A stretch of 64,000 nt of DNA, from assembly GCF_900106835.1 (NCBI RefSeq), contig NZ_FNNR01000010.1, forward strand, positions 62,001 to 126,000. Direction: 5' to 3'. Every line of letters begins with the position of its first letter. The first letter of the stretch is position 1. The translations under genes and the position numbers were made by a program. Under the pieces are notes generated by a model, which was given only the letters and a program-made list of their open reading frames with translations, did not search any database and was not told the DNA's origin. Source of the DNA: Arthrobacter sp. cf158 (GTDB lineage Bacteria > Actinomycetota > Actinomycetes > Actinomycetales > Micrococcaceae). Below, piece after piece: positions 50,186 through 59,054 of this stretch.

Positions 50186-51599
50186 GAACAACGATAGCAG
50201 TTCCCTGATTGTCTCGCGAGTAAAAGAGTGGATCGCGGGGGCAGCGCCGGGAGCAAAACTGCCATCAACCCGACAGCTCGTGGCCGAACACAAGGCCAGC
50301 CCGGTCACCGTTCAGAAAGCCCTGCGAACGCTCACCGCCCAGGGTCTGATCGAGAGCCGCCCGGGCGTCGGAACGTTTGTCCGGGCGTATCGCACAGCCC
50401 GGCCTTCGGACTACGGCTGGCAGACGGCGGCCTTGAGGGCAGCCCAGGCCGCGCGGCCCCTAAACTCTGCCGCCATGCGCAGCGCCTCCAACGACGTGAT
50501 CGCGTTCCACTCCGGCTATCCGGCCCGCGAATTGCTCCCGGAGCGGCTCGTCCGTGCGGCACTAACGCGGGCCGCCCGTGGAGACGCTGCCCTCTCAAGG
50601 CCTCCGGCGCAAGGCATTCCCGAGCTGCAATCGTGGTTCGCGCAGGAGCTCAGCACCTCAACGCCCGTGGGCGTCACGCCGCCCCAGCCAAGCGACGTCG
50701 TCGTTCTTCCCGGGAGTCAGAGCGGGCTGAGTTCCATCTTCCGCGGGCTGGTGGGGCACGGCCAGCCGTTGCTGGTGGAATCGCCCAGTTACTGGGGAGC
50801 GTTGCTGGCCGCGGGTCAGGCGGGAGTGAATGTGATCCCTGTTCCGAGCGGCCCGGAGGGGCCGGACCCGGAAGAGCTGGACAGGGCCTTCGAGGAATCG
50901 GGTGCACGGTTGTTCTACGCCCAGCCCAACTTCGCCAATCCCACGGGAGCGCAATGGTCGGCGGAACGCGGCGAGGAGGTACTGCGGATCGTCCAACGCC
51001 ACGGTGCATTCCTTGTGGAGGACGACTGGGCGCACGACTTTGGCATCACAGCTCCCTCGGTGCCGATCGCTGCCAAGGACGATTCGGGCCACGTGGTCTA
51101 CATTCGCTCCCTGACAAAGAGCGTCTCGCCGTCGGTCCGTGTTGCCGCGATCATCGCCCGCGGTCCGGCCCGGGAACGGATCATGGGTGCGCAGGCGGCG
51201 GAGTCGATGTACGTCAGCGGCCTGCTTCAGGCAGCAGCGCTCGACGTCGTGACGCAACCCGGGTGGCAAACCCACCTCCGCGGGCTCAGCCATCAACTGC
51301 AGTCGCGGCGCGACCTCCTGGTCACCAGCCTGCGCGAACACGCTCCCCAGGCGCACCTGAGTCACCTGCCCAAGGGCGGTTTGAACTTGTGGTTGCGGAT
51401 GCCGGACGGGTTCGACGTCGAACAGCTCACCAAGGATTGCGAAGCGGCCGGGGTGCTCATAGCTGCCGGCACGGAATGGTTCCCCGCAGAACCGGAAGGC
51501 CCGTACATCCGGCTCAACTACGCGGGGCCCAACCCTGGCGCGTTCCCGGAGGGTGCGCGGATCATCGGCGAGGCAGTGCAGCGGCAGGTGAAGAGTTAG
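50184..51599 (+). CDS. MocR-type regulator (GntR DNA-binding domain fused to PLP aminotransferase fold)
   Basis: A 471-residue fusion. Residues 1-70 are a GntR winged helix (LPSTRQLVAEHKASPVTVQKALRTLTAQGLI, RPGVGTFV). A linker leads to a class I/II aminotransferase fold from about 100, with YAQPNFANPTGAQW and the PLP-binding Lys in IRSLTKSVSPSVRVA. MocR regulators bind PLP-amino-acid adducts and control divergent transport or metabolism genes. The exporter gene is divergent with start codons overlapping by two nucleotides. The HTH begins by residue 6, so a later start is impossible. Confidence 0.92.
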   Translation: MNNDSSSLIVSRVKEWIAGAAPGAKLPSTRQLVAEHKASPVTVQKALRTLTAQGLIESRPGVGTFVRAYRTARPSDYGWQTAALRAAQAARPLNSAAMRSASNDVIAFHSGYPARELLPERLVRAALTRAARGDAALSRPPAQGIPELQSWFAQELSTSTPVGVTPPQPSDVVVLPGSQSGLSSIFRGLVGHGQPLLVESPSYWGALLAAGQAGVNVIPVPSGPEGPDPEELDRAFEESGARLFYAQPNFANPTGAQWSAERGEEVLRIVQRHGAFLVEDDWAHDFGITAPSVPIAAKDDSGHVVYIRSLTKSVSPSVRVAAIIARGPARERIMGAQAAESMYVSGLLQAAALDVVTQPGWQTHLRGLSHQLQSRRDLLVTSLREHAPQAHLSHLPKGGLNLWLRMPDGFDVEQLTKDCEAAGVLIAAGTEWFPAEPEGPYIRLNYAGPNPGAFPEGARIIGEAVQRQVKS

Positions 51600-52042
51600 G
51601 CGTTCACCCGGCCGTAGCCCGGCCGCCCGGTTTGATCGATCCCATGCTTCTCGCGGGTCATGAGATGGATCTCGTGGCCGTCGGGATCTTTGAAAACCAC
51701 CAGCCACGCCACCGTCGCATCAATAATGGGTGAGTGCTGCACGTTGTGGCGGTCCAAGTGATCCAACCACGCCTCGAGGTCTGCGCGGGTTTCGATGTCG
51801 AAGGCCAGCTCCAGCCCTTCCTGGGGGACCGCCTCAGGGTTGGCCCGGAAGGACAAGCCCACCGGATTTGGGCCGGGCACGCGGCCCGCGGCCCCTTGGA
51901 CCACACCACTGGCATCGGGGAATTCCATGACGGTCTCCCATCCGAAAATCAAGGAATACCAGCTCCGTGTTGCTTCGAGATCAACCACGGGGAGCTTCAC
52001 CCCACGGAGCCCCAGTGACGGCGGAACCATGTCAGATGTCAT
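51596..52042 (-). CDS. VOC family protein
   Basis: A 148-residue glyoxalase-fold protein. The ATG at 52042 lies eight nucleotides after AAGGAG; a GTG three codons earlier is less likely. RGVKLPVVDLEATRSWYSLIFGWE is the first module and WLVVFKDPDGHEIHLM the last, with the metal-type Glu/His. It is divergent to a TetR-family gene that probably represses it. Its TAA and the MocR TAG share the tetranucleotide TTAG at 51596-51599. Confidence 0.88.
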   Translation of the reverse strand: MTSDMVPPSLGLRGVKLPVVDLEATRSWYSLIFGWETVMEFPDASGVVQGAAGRVPGPNPVGLSFRANPEAVPQEGLELAFDIETRADLEAWLDHLDRHNVQHSPIIDATVAWLVVFKDPDGHEIHLMTREKHGIDQTGRPGYGRVNA

Positions 52043-52095
52043 CTCAATCACTCCTTATGCAGCAAGACTGAATTAATGCACCTATACTGCACTTC

Positions 52096-52755
52096 ATGAG
52101 CGTTGATGACAAGAGTTCCAGCGTGGACCCGAGAATCCGGAGGACCGAAAGGGCAGTCGTCGCGGCAGCCCGGGTCCTCTTCGAACGCCAGGGCTACGCC
52201 GCCACCACCATGAGCCAGATCGCACAGGAAGCCGACTGCGCCGAGCGGACCCTCTTCCTGCGATTCAGCAGCAAAGCAGAGCTACTCAAACGCGTCGTAG
52301 ACCAGACGTTCCGGGGCCCGGTAGATGCGGGGCACCATGAGTCAACAGGTCAGCGCGAAGTTGCGGCCGAACAGCCCGCTGGAGAGTCACTGGAATCCCG
52401 GCTCCGGGCATTCGCCGCAGGAGTGGCTGACACCATGATCCGCACCGGGCCGCTGTTTGCCGTCGCCCGTGAAGCTGAGGCCAGTGAGCCCCTGATCGCT
52501 GCCGCTTTCGACGCCGCCCGGCGGGATACCATCGCCGCCTCGCACCGCATGTGGGAGGGCCTTGCCCGCGACGGGCTGATCAGTGCCGACGTCGATGTTG
52601 CTTGGGTGGCAGACACCACCGGGCTGCTGGCGTCCGCCGACGCCTACCTCCTCATGAGGACTGCCATCGGCTGGGACCGGATCCAGCTGGAGGAATGGCT
52701 GCTCCGGACCTGGCTGCACTTTGCCAGCCCAAACGGACCGGGACCCGCCGCATAA
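52096..52755 (+). CDS. TetR-family regulator
   Basis: A 219-residue repressor. The N-terminal HTH is TERAVVAAARVLFERQGYAATTMSQIAQEADCAERTLFLRFSSKAELL. The C-terminal ligand domain is Ala-rich with no recognisable signature. TATACT lies eight nucleotides before the ATG, so the transcript may be leaderless. TGCAC is repeated either side of that box and could be the operator. It is divergent to the VOC gene, its likely target. Confidence 0.9.
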   Translation: MSVDDKSSSVDPRIRRTERAVVAAARVLFERQGYAATTMSQIAQEADCAERTLFLRFSSKAELLKRVVDQTFRGPVDAGHHESTGQREVAAEQPAGESLESRLRAFAAGVADTMIRTGPLFAVAREAEASEPLIAAAFDAARRDTIAASHRMWEGLARDGLISADVDVAWVADTTGLLASADAYLLMRTAIGWDRIQLEEWLLRTWLHFASPNGPGPAA

Positions 52756-52805
52756 GCCGGGGACCCGCCGTCGTACGCCCTTCAGCCGTGCGCCTTTTAA
52801 CAGAC

Positions 52806-52849
52806 GTAGCCACCAACGTCAAGGAGAGCGCCTTGAGGCTGGTGGCTAC
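52806..52849. terminator. Terminator between TetR and the MHS transporter
   Basis: Arms of 19 nt, beginning GTAGCCACCA and ending TGGTGGCTAC, pair with two mismatches around AGAGCG. The hairpin is 50 nt after the TetR stop and 63 nt before the converging transporter stop, and no coding frame with a good start crosses it. Confidence 0.7.
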
Positions 52850-52912
52850 GGTGGGCGGCAAGCTGCCGCGAACTATCAGTGTCGCTGCGCAGAAGTTGCA
52901 GGCAATGAGTTC

Positions 52913-54547
52913 CTAAGCGGGTGTCAGGTCCTTGTTGCCTTTGCCGAACACGGCGTCATCGATTGGCTGGCCGTCGAACGGCATCTCGTCCAGGTTGATG
53001 AGCGGGTTGGTGTCCTGCGTTGCTACGAGCTCGCGTGCTTCCGCCTGGGTGTCCACGCTGGGCATGGAGCCCGGCAGCGGGCGCTGGGCGGATTCACGCA
53101 GGAAGTAGATGGCGATCGCACCCACGATGGAGGTGGCCATCAGGTAGTACGCCGGCATCATGTCGTCGCCGGTGCCCTCGATCAGGCCCTGCACGATGAA
53201 CGGCGTGGTTCCGCCGAAGATCGCAACCGAGAAGTTGTAGGCAATGCCCATTCCGCCGTAACGGCTGGACGTCGGGAACAGCGCCGGGAGGGCCGAAGCC
53301 AGGTTGGCGATGTAGAACGTCACAGGGAAAGCGATCAGTGCAAGGCCGGCCAGTGTGGACCAGATCTCGCCAATGCCGATCAGCAGGAAGGCCGGGACGG
53401 CAAAGACGATGGTGCTGCCTGCGCCAATCCACAGCACCGGGCGGCGGCCGATGCGGTCGGACAACTTACCGGTCAGCGGGATGCAAACGGCCATGATCAC
53501 CAGGACCGGGATGGTCAGCAGGGTGCCGTGGACGGGATCGTAACCCTTGGAATCCGTGAGGTAGGTGGGCATGTACGAGGTCAGTGCGTAACCAACGGTG
53601 TTGGCTGCGGCCGCCAGGATCATGGCCAGTACGATCTGGCGCCAGTACGCCTTGATGATGCCAATGGGTCCCTTGGCAACGGCTGCATCCTGGGATGCGG
53701 CGTCCTTGGCTGAGGCTTCCTGGGCGTCCAGGGTGGCCTGGAACTGGGGAGATTCCTCGATCTTGCTACGGAAGTACACCGCGATGAGGCCCAGCGGACC
53801 AGCGATCAGGAACGGAATCCTCCAGCCCCATTCCTCCATGGCTGCCTGTCCGAGCGTGAGCTGCAGGACGGAAACCAAGGCTGCGCCGAGGGCGAAGCCG
53901 ATGTAGCTGCCCATATCAAGGAAGCTGGCGAAGTAGCCGCGGCGCTTGTCCGGGGCGTATTCGCTGACGAAGGTTGTGGCACCGGCGTACTCGCCACCGG
54001 TGGAGAAGCCCTGGATGAGCTTCAGGATGACCAGCAACGCGGCGGCCCAGATGCCGATCTGCGCGTAGCCGGGAAGGAGGCCGACGGCGAACGTACTTGC
54101 CGCCATCAGCATCAGTGTTGCTGCAAGTACCTTCTGGCGGCCCACCTTGTCGCCGAGCCAACCGAACACGACGCCACCAAGGGGGCGCGCGATGAAGGTT
54201 GCGGCGAAGGTGCCCAGAAGGAAGAGTGTCTGGACGGACTTGTCTGCTTCCGGCAGGAAGACAGGGCCCATGGTGGTGATGAGGTAGCCGAAAACGCCGA
54301 CGTCGTACCATTCCATGGTGTTGCCGACGATGGTTCCGCCGAGCGCTTTGCGCAGCATCGGCTTGTTCACCACATTGACGTCGGACTCTTTGAGCCGGCG
54401 CTTCGGGCGAAGCTTCGTTTTCTTAGCTGCGTTCTTTACTGCGTTTGCTGCGTTCGTGGCGGCCGGGGTGCGGCCTGCCGATACCTGATTCCCGGTGGCG
54501 TTCCTTGCGCCATCCGGAGAGACGGTGTTGCTTTGGTCTGTGGGCAT
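52913..54547 (-). CDS. MFS transporter, metabolite:H+ symporter (ProP-like)
   Basis: A 544-residue transporter of the MHS branch with 12 hydrophobic helices. The start at 54547 follows AGGAGAAG by six nucleotides; a longer frame has no such site. GNTMEWYDVGVFGYLI is the typical first helix, followed by RPLGGVVFGWLGDKVGRQKVL and GFSTGGEYAGATTFVSEYAP. The N-terminal about 60 residues and C-terminal about 45 are hydrophilic extensions. Relatives import proline, betaine, citrate or other carboxylates; the substrate cannot be chosen from the sequence. Confidence 0.9.
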   Translation of the reverse strand: MPTDQSNTVSPDGARNATGNQVSAGRTPAATNAANAVKNAAKKTKLRPKRRLKESDVNVVNKPMLRKALGGTIVGNTMEWYDVGVFGYLITTMGPVFLPEADKSVQTLFLLGTFAATFIARPLGGVVFGWLGDKVGRQKVLAATLMLMAASTFAVGLLPGYAQIGIWAAALLVILKLIQGFSTGGEYAGATTFVSEYAPDKRRGYFASFLDMGSYIGFALGAALVSVLQLTLGQAAMEEWGWRIPFLIAGPLGLIAVYFRSKIEESPQFQATLDAQEASAKDAASQDAAVAKGPIGIIKAYWRQIVLAMILAAAANTVGYALTSYMPTYLTDSKGYDPVHGTLLTIPVLVIMAVCIPLTGKLSDRIGRRPVLWIGAGSTIVFAVPAFLLIGIGEIWSTLAGLALIAFPVTFYIANLASALPALFPTSSRYGGMGIAYNFSVAIFGGTTPFIVQGLIEGTGDDMMPAYYLMATSIVGAIAIYFLRESAQRPLPGSMPSVDTQAEARELVATQDTNPLINLDEMPFDGQPIDDAVFGKGNKDLTPA

Positions 54548-54809
54548 TTGGGCTTCTCCTAGGGAGGTCATTTGCTTGCGACTTCTGCTGCCCCGCTCTG
54601 GGCAGGGTTTCAATTTTACGGGTTTTTGGCCCAAAACCCGAGTTGAGATCGTATTTTTGGCCCGTTTTGGGGCGCAAATTGCCTAGCTGTGTTGCATCTC
54701 ATTACCCGCTCTTGCCTTGGAATCATGCGGATGTTGGCCCGTTTTGCCCCGCACGGCGCGTTGTTACCAAATTGTTTAGCCAAGCCCACGTAATGGGAGC
54801 AAAACAGGG

Positions 54810-55616
54810 TCAAAAACTGATGGATCGTACGGAACCGAGCACCACCCAGGCGCCCAGTTCCTCGTCCGCAACCGTGGACGCCAGGAGCCCGGCCCCGGCC
54901 AGGGCCCGGGCAGTTCCCGGGGCCTGTGTTTCCGAGGTTTCCACGAGCAACACCCCGCCGGGCGCCAGCCACGTTGCCGCGTCACGCGCCACCCGCCGCT
55001 GGACATCCAAACCGTCAGCGCCGCCGTCGAGCGCTACCCTCGGCTCGTGGAGGCGCGCCTCCGGCGGCATCAATCCGATGTATCCGGTGGGCACATACGG
55101 CGCGTTCGCCAGCAGCACGTCCACGCGACCCATCAGTTCACGAGGGAGAGCGTCATAGAGGTCGCCTTGGTGGACCCGCCCGCCGCGTGGCTCCACATTG
55201 CGTCGAGCGCAGGCCACCGCTGCCGCTTCGATGTCCGTCGCGTGCAACCGGTAACTCGCCAGCTGATCGCTGAGTGCCGCACCAATCGCTCCGGAACCAC
55301 AGCAGAGATCGACGATGACGGCAGGGCGCTCGGTGGGTAACAGTGTGGCGATCATCGCCGCCTGCCGCACCAGGAACTCCGTGCGACGCCGGGGCACGAA
55401 CACACCCGGGCCCACCGCCATGCGTTTCCCGCAGAAATCGGCCCAGCCGACGATGTGTTCCAAGGGCAGCCCCTGGACGCGTTGCTCCACCATGCGGTTG
55501 AGCTCGTCCGGATGCGTGGCGGAATCGATGAGGACTTGGGCCTCGTCCTCGGCAAATACACAGCCTGCGGCACGCAGGGCAGTGGCAATCTCGGTTCCCC
55601 GGGTCATGGTGGCCAT
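54810..55616 (-). CDS. PrmC/HemK-like protein N5-glutamine methyltransferase
   Basis: About 268 residues from the ATG at 55616; a TTG three codons earlier and an ATG three codons later are also possible. IVDLCCGSGAIGAAL is the SAM-binding motif and LLANAPYVPTGYI is the NPPY-type catalytic motif, here with Ala in the second position. FVPRRRTEFLVRQ precedes, as in PrmC. It may methylate a glutamine in a release factor or another protein. It is annotated in this group as a putative methyltransferase because a canonical prmC usually sits next to prfA. Confidence 0.82.
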   Translation of the reverse strand: MATMTRGTEIATALRAAGCVFAEDEAQVLIDSATHPDELNRMVEQRVQGLPLEHIVGWADFCGKRMAVGPGVFVPRRRTEFLVRQAAMIATLLPTERPAVIVDLCCGSGAIGAALSDQLASYRLHATDIEAAAVACARRNVEPRGGRVHQGDLYDALPRELMGRVDVLLANAPYVPTGYIGLMPPEARLHEPRVALDGGADGLDVQRRVARDAATWLAPGGVLLVETSETQAPGTARALAGAGLLASTVADEELGAWVVLGSVRSISF

Positions 55617-55852
55617 GCTAGCCAAGGGGTTCCCAAACTTCTCTTTTGTTGGTTAGGGTATAGAGCATGGGAACACTGATTTTTGAGTAGACCGGCGTGT
55701 GCCACTGAGCATGCTGCTGAGTTTGACCTGACAAAAATCCACGCCTGTTGAGGCCCTGCCTCCATGCCGTTCCCGTTGTCGAAGTCTTTTCTCGAACCGC
55801 AACGCCATGGGATAAGTGTCTCCTCAGGACTTCACACCTCTTAGGAGTCCAC

Positions 55853-56053
55853 ATGACTGCCAACCCTTCCGACAGCAACAAGACGCCGGCCGCCGGCGGC
55901 ATCAAGTCCAAACTGACCGACGCCCAGAGGGCAATGCTTGCCAGTAAGTCCGGCGGTGGCGCGCCCGCTGGCTGGCAAAGCACCGGCAAGGGCCACAAGC
56001 CCACGTCCGCCAGCGGCAAGCAGGCCAAGACGGAGAAGAAAGTCCGCTGGTAA
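55853..56053 (+). CDS. Small basic, disordered protein
   Basis: A 66-residue protein starting MTANPSDSNKTPAAGGIKSK after AGGAGTCCAC. A short central helix (KLTDAQRAMLASKSGG) separates Ser/Gly/Lys-rich stretches, and the end is KTEKKVRW. No membrane segment. I do not recognise the family. A nucleic-acid-binding role fits the charge and the nearby repair genes but is speculation. Confidence 0.65.
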   Translation: MTANPSDSNKTPAAGGIKSKLTDAQRAMLASKSGGGAPAGWQSTGKGHKPTSASGKQAKTEKKVRW

Positions 56054-56124
56054 AAGCTGCAGACAACAGTCTCCAGCGCACCTAGTATTGAAATCCCTTC
56101 GTTTCATTGCAGAAAGGAAGAACC

Positions 56125-56385
56125 ATGACTGCCAAGCACTCAGCCGAAAACATCAATCCCGAGGTGGCCAACCACTTGGTGGAGTCCATGGACATGGCTC
56201 CGATGCCCGAACCCGCAACAGTCGCGATTGCGCTGGGCGTTGACCAGGGCAAACAGTGGCCGGACGGTAACGGCAAACGCCGCCACCCGAAGGAACGCGA
56301 CCAAGCCCACGGACGCATGGGCCAAGGTGCAGCAGTGACGGCGATCCACAGGACCAGTCGTCCGCAAATGCCGCACTCCTCCTGA
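56125..56385 (+). CDS. Small hydrophilic hypothetical protein
   Basis: An 86-residue protein starting MTAKHSAENINPEVANHLVE, with AAAGGAAG seven nucleotides before the ATG. It contains VAIALGVDQGKQWPDGNGKRRHPKERDQAHGR, a charged centre, and ends in MPHSS. No recognised family. It lies in a run of small genes upstream of LigD (which is on the other strand) and is closed by a shared hairpin. Confidence 0.6.
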   Translation: MTAKHSAENINPEVANHLVESMDMAPMPEPATVAIALGVDQGKQWPDGNGKRRHPKERDQAHGRMGQGAAVTAIHRTSRPQMPHSS

Positions 56386-56424
56386 CGCCACCCGAACCAA
56401 CCCCGTAGCCAGCCCAACCCCGTA

Positions 56425-56474
56425 GCCAGCCCAACCAAGTAGCGGCACTTGACCCGCTGCTTAGTTGGGCTGGC
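56425..56474. terminator. Hairpin between the small plus-strand gene and ligD
   Basis: Arms of 21 nt (56425-56445 and 56454-56474) pair with two mismatches around an 8-nt loop. The right arm includes the LigD stop codon. Just before it, CCGTAGCCAGCCCAACC-type sequence is repeated directly. The element probably ends both converging transcripts. Confidence 0.7.
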
Positions 56475-59016
56475 TCACGTCGTCAGGGGACTTGTCCGGG
56501 CGCCAGCCACGCCACACCGGATGCCGCAGCCGTCCGGGTCCCGTCCATTCGCCGAACGTCACCTCGGCCACGAGGTCAGGTTCCACCCATTGGGCACCCG
56601 CAGCATCCTCGCGAGGGATGTCGGCGAAGGGGGAATCAGCCACCACCCGGGGCTCCAGCTTGTCCAGGATGTCCCGCAGTTGCCAATCCTTGAACCCGCT
56701 GCCCACCCTTCCCACATAGTGCAGCTTGTCGCCGTCGGGGATGCCCAGCAGCAACGCTCCAAAGGTCTGGCTTCGAGCCCCCGCTCCGGGCCGCCAGCCA
56801 CCCACCACCACTTCCTGGCTCTGTTCCAGCTTGAGCTTGATCCATGACCTGCTGCGGCGGCCGGTGACATAGCGGCTGTCGGCCTTCTTCGCCATGACGC
56901 CTTCCAGGCCGAGCTCGGCAGCGCTGGCCATGAGGTCCTCCACATCGTGGTCCAGGACCGCCGAAAGATGGAGTGGGCATGGTGCGCGCAGACGGTCCAT
57001 AAACCCGGTGAGTCTCTCCCGTCGTTCGCTGAAGGGCAGGCCGCTCAGGTCAGTGCCGTCATCGTACAAGAGGTCGAACACCATGAGTTGCACCGGAACC
57101 GAAGCCCGGGCACGCTCAATGTCTGCGGACTTGACCAGGTTCATCCGGAGCTGCAGGCGCCCAAAGTCAGGCCGGGAGCCCTTGCCGAGTGCCACGATTT
57201 CGCCGTCGGCCACAAAGTCTCCTTCAGGCCAGCACGCGCGGTCCGTGAGCTCCGGGTAGGTGGCAGTGAGATCGTTCCCGTTACGGCTCATGAGGCGGAT
57301 CTTGCCCTCGGTGCCCGTGATGATCGCCCGGATTCCATCCCATTTCAGTTCAAACAGCCAATCGCCGCCGTGGAGTTCGGCTGTGGATCCCGAGGTGGCC
57401 AGCATGGGGGCGTAGTCCGGCATGGGTTGGGGAGCGGCCGTGACGGGCGGCCGGGCGCCGGCCGGCGTTCCATGTGACGGCGCTGCCCGCCGCCCCCCTG
57501 GTTGCTCCTTCATCAGGTGGATCAGCCAGTTCTGGCCCGTATTGATGAGCGCGAACCGCTTGGTGCCCTGTAGTCCTCCACCTGGCTGGCCCGTGAGGGT
57601 GGCGATCACTTCCTTGCCGTCACGCCATTTCTCGCAGGTGAACTCGCCGCGATCCCAGATGCTGACCGTCCCTGCGCCATACTCACCCTTGGGAATGACT
57701 CCTGCGAAGTTTGCGTAGTCCATGGGATGGTCTTCTGTGTGAACGGCCAGGTTGTTGCGGTCCACGGTTTCCGGGACGCCGCGCGGTAAGGCCCAGGAAA
57801 CCAGCACGCCCTCATGTTCAAGCCGGAAGTCCAGGTGGTAGCGGCGGGCATGGTGCTCCTGGATCACAAAGATGCCGCCCGGTGGCGAGGGGTCGCCGGG
57901 CTTTGGCTGGTCAGGGGAGGAGCCCGCGGATTTCGGGGATGCAGAAGAAGCCGACGACGACGGAAACGGTTCCGGAGTCTTGTCCGGATCGCGCATCCCC
58001 ACGTATTTGGCGAGACGGTTCTGAACTGTCACGCTTTCTCGGGAGGTGCCGGGCACGCCGGTGCGTGGACTGCCTCCAGCAGCACCGCCGTCGTCCTTCT
58101 CATCCTCCCCGTGCGGCGGCAGGTGCCGATCGGAAATGGACGCGAAGTGATCCTTGCCTGTGGCGACGCGTTTCATCACGGCGGTGTAATCCAAATGGTC
58201 CAACGTGGCCGAGGCGAGTTCGCGCCAGGTGCGCGGTGCGGCAACAGTGGGTAAGGCGCGGCCGCGAAGGGAGTAGGGCACGATGGTGGTCTTGTTCCCG
58301 CTGTTTTGGCTCCAGTCCACCAGGACTTTGCCCGCGCGGAGCGACTTCTTCATGTCGCTGACCACCAGCTCAGGGTGGTCGGACTCCAAAGCGCGGGCGA
58401 GTTCGTGGGCAAAGGCCGAGACCTGCTCGGACTTCAGCGTCCCGTCCAGCCCCGTGTAGAGATGGATGCCCTTGCTGCCGCTGGTGACCGGGACCGGGTC
58501 CATGCCCATGTCCTGCAGGATGGAACGGGCCAGCTTGGCCACTTCCACGCATTCGGGGAGGCCTGCGCCGGGGCCGGGATCGAGGTCCAGCACAAAGCGA
58601 TCCGGTCTGAGCGGCTTCCCTGAGGCGTCCACCTGCCACTGCGGAACGTGGATCTCCAGGGAAGCGATCTGCGCCATCCAGGTGAGCGTGGCCAGGTTGT
58701 TGACCATGGGGTAATCGTTGCTGTGGTCCGAGTGGTGGATGGTGGCCCGCGGTATCCACTTGGGCGCAGAGTCCTCAAGGTTCTTTTGGAAGAACACCTG
58801 GCCGGGGTGCTCGGCGGTGCCCACACCGTTGACCCAGCGTTTGCGGGTGACGGGACGGTTGGCAGCGGCGGGGATCAGGAAGGGCGCCACGGCGGCGTAG
58901 TATTCCAGCACCTCGGCCTTGGTGGTGCCGGTTTCCGGGTAGATGATTTTGCCCAGGTTGGTGAGGGTGAGCTCGTGGCCTTCCACGTTCACCCGCTCCT
59001 GTTGCTTGCCTGCCAC
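56461..59016 (-). CDS. ligD: Multifunctional ATP-dependent DNA ligase LigD
   Basis: An 851-residue LigD with the order polymerase, phosphoesterase, ligase. Residues about 10-290 are the primase-type polymerase (FVLDLDPGPG holds the metal Asp pair; GSKGIHLYTGL). Residues about 370-510 form the 3'-phosphoesterase (FVIQEHHARRYHLDFRLE, HPMDYANFAGVIPKGEYG). From about 530 is the ligase with LFELKWDGIR (catalytic K558), GDFVADGEIVAL and a C-terminal OB fold (GWRPGAGARSQTFGALLLG). This is the same domain order as mycobacterial LigD. Ku is divergent 38 nt away, giving a full non-homologous end-joining pair. Confidence 0.95.
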   Translation of the reverse strand: MAGKQQERVNVEGHELTLTNLGKIIYPETGTTKAEVLEYYAAVAPFLIPAAANRPVTRKRWVNGVGTAEHPGQVFFQKNLEDSAPKWIPRATIHHSDHSNDYPMVNNLATLTWMAQIASLEIHVPQWQVDASGKPLRPDRFVLDLDPGPGAGLPECVEVAKLARSILQDMGMDPVPVTSGSKGIHLYTGLDGTLKSEQVSAFAHELARALESDHPELVVSDMKKSLRAGKVLVDWSQNSGNKTTIVPYSLRGRALPTVAAPRTWRELASATLDHLDYTAVMKRVATGKDHFASISDRHLPPHGEDEKDDGGAAGGSPRTGVPGTSRESVTVQNRLAKYVGMRDPDKTPEPFPSSSASSASPKSAGSSPDQPKPGDPSPPGGIFVIQEHHARRYHLDFRLEHEGVLVSWALPRGVPETVDRNNLAVHTEDHPMDYANFAGVIPKGEYGAGTVSIWDRGEFTCEKWRDGKEVIATLTGQPGGGLQGTKRFALINTGQNWLIHLMKEQPGGRRAAPSHGTPAGARPPVTAAPQPMPDYAPMLATSGSTAELHGGDWLFELKWDGIRAIITGTEGKIRLMSRNGNDLTATYPELTDRACWPEGDFVADGEIVALGKGSRPDFGRLQLRMNLVKSADIERARASVPVQLMVFDLLYDDGTDLSGLPFSERRERLTGFMDRLRAPCPLHLSAVLDHDVEDLMASAAELGLEGVMAKKADSRYVTGRRSRSWIKLKLEQSQEVVVGGWRPGAGARSQTFGALLLGIPDGDKLHYVGRVGSGFKDWQLRDILDKLEPRVVADSPFADIPREDAAGAQWVEPDLVAEVTFGEWTGPGRLRHPVWRGWRPDKSPDDVSQPN

Positions 59017-59054
59017 CTCTTCTCCTCTGCTGTCTTGTGCTGTTGACTGTGTGC

